Shown here piece after piece: positions 11,376 to 16,154 of a DNA stretch of 16,154 nt (the first letter of the stretch is position 1; every line of letters begins with the position of its first letter). The stretch is taken from positions 1 through 16,154 of the forward strand of contig MSJH02000579.1 of NCBI GenBank assembly GCA_001931875.2, given 5' to 3'. This stretch comes from Byssochlamys sp. IMV 00236. Lineage: Eukaryota; Ascomycota; Eurotiomycetes; Eurotiales; Thermoascaceae. The translations under genes and the position numbers were made by a program. The notes beneath the pieces are model-generated. The model was not told where the DNA came from. It ran no database searches and saw only the letters and a list, made by a program, of their open reading frames with translations.

Positions 11376-13287
11376 ATGGCAAACGCAGTTTCTAAACAGA
11401 CAGCACTTCTTCAATTCACACAAATATCAAGCGATATATTGGATAATCGCTACATACAACACTTGAAAAACATTGTGTTTATTCTAGTATTACTAAATTA
11501 TTGGGGAAAACTCTATAATAAGGTATTGGTAGCTGGACCTGTCCGTGCTTATCAAGACCTCAAGAGTTGTATATTCAAGGTAAACCTATACCAATTGATA
11601 GTAAAGTACAAAAATGAACCGTTTCATTAGATTATCTTTAAACAACTACGCCGACTTCCTAGCGTCAAGGCAAAGATTGATCAAGAGCTTAGTCGTACGG
11701 TGGCCCAAATGGAACATTCTATCATGTCTAAAGAAGTTGGATGTGAAATTCATCTGAAGCTTCCATCAAAAGGATTAACAGAAGAAGAAGTGATGAATAG
11801 CCTACAAAAGTATGCTTATTAAAGAGCAAAAAAAAAAAGTTCTAATCTTTTTTTTTGTTTATGCAGATTATCATCATTAAAGAGAGCTGACTGGGAAGGT
11901 GGAAAAGTATCTGGTTCAATTTACCATGGAGGCGAGGACCTTACACGCATTCTTTCTGAGGCATATAGAATCTTTGCCGTAGCAAATCCTTTACATCCAG
12001 AGATATTCCCGGGAATTCGGCGTATGGAAGCAGAATCTGTCGCGATGGTACTTGCTTTATATAATGCTCCTGCGACTGGATGTGGTACTATGACAAGTGG
12101 AGGCACAGAAAGTATTCTCATGGCATGTAAAACATATCGTGACATGTATAAGGACTTGAAGGGCATCCGTTACCCAGAAATGTAAGGATATGATATTACG
12201 TAACGAGTTTATGACTAAATTAGATTTTCAGGGTAGTGCCAGTGACAATTCATGCTGCCTTCATGAAGGCTGCTAGTTATTTCAATATAAAATTGGTTAC
12301 TGTGCCTGTTGATCCAGTCACACTCAAGGTAGACATCAAGAAAGTATCCAGAGCGATCACCAAGAATACTGTCATGGTAAGAGGGAACAAAAGAAAAAAC
12401 AAATGTGTCACTAACTCATTTTTTACAAGATTGCTGGATCAGCTGTCAATTTCCCTCACGGTATAGCTGATGATATTGTTGAACTTGGCAAATTGGCAAA
12501 GAAACACAATATTGGATTACATGTCGATTGTTGCCTTGGTAGTTTTATCATGCCTTTCCTCGAGAAAGCCGGCTTCCCAACGACACCATTTGATTTCCGT
12601 GTTGAGGGTGTTACATCTATATCTTGTGACACACATAAATATGGCTTTGCTGCCAAGGGTTCCTCTATTATCATGTACCGCGATGCAAAGATAAGAAAAT
12701 ACCAATACTTTTTATATTCACAATGGACAGGTGGTATTTATGCATCTCCAAGCATTGCTGGATCTAGGTAAGTAGAGTGTGTGGATGGAAACGATATCAC
12801 GCTGACACTTTTTCAAAGGCCTGGTGCTCTCATTGCTGGTTGTTGGGCTGCCCTTATGCGTATGGGTGAGGACGGATATCTTGATACATGTAAACAGATC
12901 ATAGGTGCACGTCGAGCTATCCAAAAGGGTGTAGAGTCTATTCCACAATTACATGTCAAGGGCAATCCAATTGGCCCAGTCATCGCATTTGGAGCAAATG
13001 AACCATTGAATATTTATGATATTGGAGATAAATTATCAGAGCGTGGTTGGAATATAAGTGCAGTTCAGAACCCTCCAGCACTTCATGTCTCTGTTACCCT
13101 GCCTTGGGTCAATAGTGCAGATCAATTTGTAAAGGATCTTGAAGAATGTGTAAAAGAAGCACTCAAGGATCCATCCGCAGGCTCGGGCGCAACGGCTGCC
13201 ATCTATGGTGCCTCTGCTAGTGTGCCTGACAAGACTATACTCGATGATGCTGCTGCTAGTTTTATTGATTTATTGTATAAAGCATAA
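11376..13287 (+). CDS. DPL1: Sphingosine-1-phosphate lyase
   Basis: Exons: 11376-11579, 11631-11809, 11867-12181, 12232-12376, 12430-12767, 12819-13287, giving 549 residues. The enzyme is PLP-dependent and sits in the ER membrane. It splits phosphorylated long-chain bases into a fatty aldehyde and phosphoethanolamine, the exit step of sphingolipid breakdown. A short hydrophobic segment near residues 31-42 ([12 protein letters not shown]) fits the N-terminal membrane anchor, with the catalytic domain in the cytosol. Visible motifs are [31 protein letters not shown] (phosphate cradle), HVDCCLGSF with Asp314 (pyridine nitrogen) and [14 protein letters not shown] with the Schiff-base Lys351. The C-terminal small domain continues through SVTLPWV to the TAA at 13285. 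Length and motif order match yeast Dpl1 and human SGPL1. The ATG at 11376 follows a strong pyrimidine tract (11331-11360). AATAAA at 13292-13297 lies only 5 nt past the stop. Confidence 0.95.
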
Positions 13288-13547
13288 AAATAATAAACAT
13301 CATTTATTAAAAATACTATCAATGTGACAACAAAAGCAAGTCAAGTCAAAGATGAAGATGATGGTTTCTCGAGGAAAAAAAGAGATATAAAGTGCTTTCT
13401 TTATATTTAAATTGGATAAGCAACCATGATTCATTATCAAAGTTAAATAACCCGGTTCGGCAATAACCTTGAATGTCTTCTCAGCTTAAAAATGGCTCGC
13501 TTTGCTTTGAATTTTTTTCTTTTCTTCCTTTTTCAAATTTAAAAAAG
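13288..13547. promoter_or_regulatory. DPL1 3' end and carboxypeptidase promoter
   Basis: AATAAA at 13292-13297 serves the lyase gene. TATAAAG at 13386-13392 is a possible TATA box for the carboxypeptidase, about 156 nt before its ATG. A T/C-rich stretch (13508-13534) follows. An in-frame ATG at 13473 precedes the preferred start at 13548. Confidence 0.4.
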
Positions 13548-15435
13548 ATGCTGTATTCAAAAAAGATAGTATCCTTATTAACAGCTGGTTTCATACTTGT
13601 CACTGGCTCGCTGGCTGCTACCCCTGACAGACATACCATACAAATGTATGAGGCTCAGGGATATAAAGTATTAACCAGTCAAAAAGTATCAGGATATTCT
13701 GTAAGAATAAAGCAACCATCTTCATGCGAAGACAACATTCAGGTAAGAAGTTTTATGCAGCCTAAACTTTTATGACTGATTATATATAAAGTATTCTGGA
13801 TATATCGATAAACACGATACCGATGACCATTACTTTTTCTATTTTACTGAGTCAAGAGCAGATCCTGAGAATGATCCTCTTGTCTTGTGGTTAAACGGTG
13901 GCCCCGGTTGTTCTTCCATGATGGGATTATGGATGGAATTAGGGTAACATCAAGCTATGTCCAAAAAACCATTTTGCTAATATATAATTCATATAGACCA
14001 TGTTTGGTAAATAAGGATGGTAACGGAACAACCAGAAATCCTTATAGTTGGAATAACGCTGCGAACGTCGTATTTTTGGACCAGGTACTTTTTTACATTT
14101 GACAGGTTTTATATAAGCTCACATTTTCATCTTACAATAGCCTGTTGGAGTTGGTTACAGTTATGGAAAGACCAAGGTGAAGAACACTGAAGAATCTGCT
14201 CGTGATGTATACGCATTTTTACAGCTCTTTTTGGATGAATACAAAAAATACGCAAACAGTCCCTTCCATATCTCTGGCGAGTCATATGGTAACGTTACAT
14301 GTGTATCACCATTTTTTACTTCTTGCTTATCTGTTTTTTCTTTTCAGCTGGTCACTATCTTCCCGCAATTTCATCTGAAATTATAAACAATAACAAGGAG
14401 GCAACAGAGAAAGGCTTATTGAAGATCAACTATAAATCTATGCTGATTGGCAATGGCTGGACCAGTCCCAAGATTCAATTCAAAGAATATGAAACGTATG
14501 GATGCACAAATTATACAAAATGTAAGTAAAAAAAAAAAAGTCTCTAAACGTCATCATATTCACACGCTGTGTAGACCAACCTATCTTTAATGAAACCACT
14601 TGCAAGGATATGGAAGTTACTTATCCTCGATGTGAATCTCTCATGAACGCTTGTTACAGATTCCCTACTTCCTTGACATGTATTCCCGCTGGTCTCTATT
14701 GTGAAAGTAGACAAGCTGGCCCTTTTGAACAAACAGGATTAAACCCTTATGATATCCGTATGAAGTGCGAAGGCGACAGTGGACTGTGCTACAATCTGAT
14801 TGAAGCCATTCAGGATTACGCCAACAAACCAGAAGTCATTAGCAATTTGGGTGTAGATCCTGAGGTAGAAAAGTATGAAAGCTGCAGCAATTCTGTTGGA
14901 TACAGATTCGGTACAACTGGTGACAAGTACGAAAAAAAATAACAACAGAAATGGCATGTTTTAACTAAAAAGGAAAATTTTATAGTTCTTTTGATTACTC
15001 GCCTAAAGTCGCAGAAACCTTGGAGGCAGGCGTTCGTGTCTTGTTGTATGTTGGTGACATGGATTGGATTTGTAACTGGTAATTGAACAAACAAGGGGGG
15101 GGGGCAACGTATCGTTTAAACTAAAATCATTTCACAAAAGGGTGGGTAATCTAGCTTGGAGTCTGGAAATGAAATGGAACGGTCAGGAAGGATACAATGC
15201 TGCACCAACTGAACCTTGGTATAGTGATCTTACAGGAAAACATGCAGGTGATGTCCGTAGCTTCGGAAATCTCACATTCCTCAAGATCTTTGAAGCTGGT
15301 CACATGGTACTAATAACTTAACTAATTTATATGAACGTTTGTATTAATCAATATTCTTAGGTTCCCTTTGATCAACCAGAGAATGCATTGGACTTTTTCA
15401 ACAAGTGGCTCAATGAACTTCCTTTGGCAAACTAG
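13548..15435 (+). CDS. Serine carboxypeptidase (peptidase family S10), secreted or vacuolar
   Basis: Exons: 13548-13742, 13792-13943, 13997-14084, 14141-14288, 14348-14521, 14575-14926, 14986-15078, 15141-15306, 15361-15435, giving 480 residues. The enzyme removes C-terminal residues from peptides at acid pH, in the vacuole or outside the cell. Residues 1 to about 23 form a signal peptide ([19 protein letters not shown]). The core starts at SGYID and contains [10 protein letters not shown] (oxyanion hole), GYSYG, ISGESYAGHY with nucleophile Ser193, GDMDWICNW with Asp396 and Cys399 (the latter matching the special cysteine of carboxypeptidase Y), and EAGHMVPFDQP with His455. Many cysteines and four N-x-T sites (NGT, NYT, NET, NLT) fit the secretory route. 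The stretch before the core is short, so there is no long vacuolar propeptide of the yeast CPY kind, and secretion is as likely as vacuolar targeting. I chose 13548 because it starts directly at the signal peptide. Poly(A) signal AATAAA lies at 15444-15449. Confidence 0.94.
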
Positions 15436-15590
15436 ATAAATTAAATAAATCCAAGAGTGTCAATCAACACTAAGCTATTTAAGCATTACAGTATGCTTAA
15501 TTTATTGTCATATTGAGCTTGGATGAATCCGATTGAGGTTAACCCCATATTACAAATAATAACGAGAATGAAGCCTATCATTACATTCTA

Positions 15591-15614
15591 TATGCACTCT
15601 TTCCGAAAAGTAAA
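15591..15614 (+). repeat. Diverged third copy of the 23-bp repeat
   Basis: TATGCACTCTTTCC followed by GAAAAGTAAA matches 2471-2494 at 20 of 24 positions, in the same orientation. It directly abuts the end of the minus-strand remnant (15616). The TA flank seen at the other two copies is TG here. Chance similarity is unlikely but not excluded. Confidence 0.4.
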
Positions 15615-15615
15615 T

Positions 15616-16082
15616 TCATCCAATGGCGAGAACAAAATTCAGGTTGCACGAAAAATACGCCAAATCCATAACAAATGGTTCGCATTTTGATCCAAGCAAA
15701 TAAAAGAAATATTTATTATGCTGACCGTCTGTATCAATTTCGAGCATACCTTCTATCAAAATCCCACAAGCGATAGGTTGAATCACACCAAAATGTATCA
15801 ATTGGTGTAGCACCAACTTCATTTCTTTTGCCAGCTAAACATAAGCTGACACACCCAGGATTTCGTTTATATGATATCTTCAATTCTAAGGTGCTAATCA
15901 CAGTAATCATCAGGTTGCCATTTGCAAATACCGCCCAATCTGATTTGTAGACAGTCTCCGCAGCGTCTTTGTTGTTGTCCACATCAGCATCAGTATTGTC
16001 GTCGTCGCCATCACTCATAATATCGTTATCATCGTCGTCATTTCGTTTCCGTTTCATAGTTGGCAATAAAATACCATTTGCC
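15616..16082 (-). pseudogene. Frameshifted remnant of a dispersed Mucorales protein family, 5' partial
   Basis: Read on the minus strand, an acceptor-like TTTGCAG ends at 16083. The frame then runs through a basic KRKR box, an Asp/Asn-rich acidic stretch (about 15970-16040) and DWAVFANGNLMITVISTLEL. At about 15838-15846 the frame must shift: NPGCVS continues in the next frame as LAKEMKLVLHQLIHFGV, with a TAG where Lys would be expected. It then passes IACGILIEGM and FVMDLAYF to a TGA at 15616. The order (acidic box, DW.VF.NG, LKLGKEMK-like helix, CG.L.EG, FVMDL) recalls a multi-copy family of unknown function that I know from Mucorales proteomes. That recall is from memory and unverified. The upstream exon lies beyond the contig edge. 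Frameshift plus nonsense make function unlikely. Confidence 0.5.
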
Positions 16083-16125
16083 CTGCAAACATAATAATCA
16101 GTCACCGTTTACTTCCGATTCACGC

Positions 16126-16154
16126 TTTTTTTTTTTTTTTTTTTTTTTTTTTTT
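16126..16154. repeat. T29 homopolymer at right contig edge
   Basis: Twenty-nine T end the window, preceded by CACGC. Read on the minus strand this is an A run followed by GCGTG, the same junction as at the left edge (A run, then GCGTG at 46-50). The assembly probably stopped in the homopolymer. Confidence 0.85.

Overview
The window reads as a gene-dense piece of a filamentous fungal genome, most likely an early-diverging fungus of the Mucoromycota (Mucorales type). The support is an AT-rich background, many very short spliceosomal introns (mostly 49-68 nt) with GT..AG ends, fungal core genes, a LINE carcass of the type common in these fungi, and a decayed copy of a protein family I associate with Mucorales. 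No database search was possible, so family and taxon calls rest on motifs. The window begins in an A run and ends in a T run, so it is probably a whole short contig broken at homopolymers.

Layout. 86-599: last exon of a C2H2 zinc-finger gene, cut by the left edge. 600-4990: a gene-poor AT-rich tract holding traces of a decayed membrane-protein gene (about 1691-2889) and a broken LINE-type retroelement (about 3016-4340). An inverted 23-bp repeat brackets 2472-4388. 5149-8398: a 13-exon Gin4/Hsl1/Cdr2-type protein kinase with a C-terminal KA1-like domain. 8904-10320: a zinc-dependent alcohol/formaldehyde dehydrogenase, 3 exons. 10515-11093: mitochondrial ribosomal protein bL21m, 2 exons. 11376-13287: sphingosine-1-phosphate lyase, 6 exons. 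13548-15435: a serine carboxypeptidase with a signal peptide, 9 exons. 15616-16082, minus strand: a frameshifted remnant of a dispersed gene family, cut by the right edge.

The five intact genes all lie on the plus strand with spacers of about 190-510 nt. I rebuilt every exon chain by hand from splice sites and conserved motifs. Each chain keeps one open frame from ATG to stop: 829, 438, 147, 549 and 480 residues. The genes serve unrelated housekeeping jobs (cell-cycle/septation signalling, aldehyde/alcohol oxidation, mitochondrial translation, sphingolipid breakdown, proteolysis), and nothing suggests a shared pathway or cluster.

I did not find a convincing new biological system. The best leads are the repeat-bracketed decayed LINE, the NAGNAG acceptor beside a T29A15 tract in the kinase, two stop-free 51-nt introns placed at active-site motifs, and the three homopolymers of exactly 29 T, which look technical.
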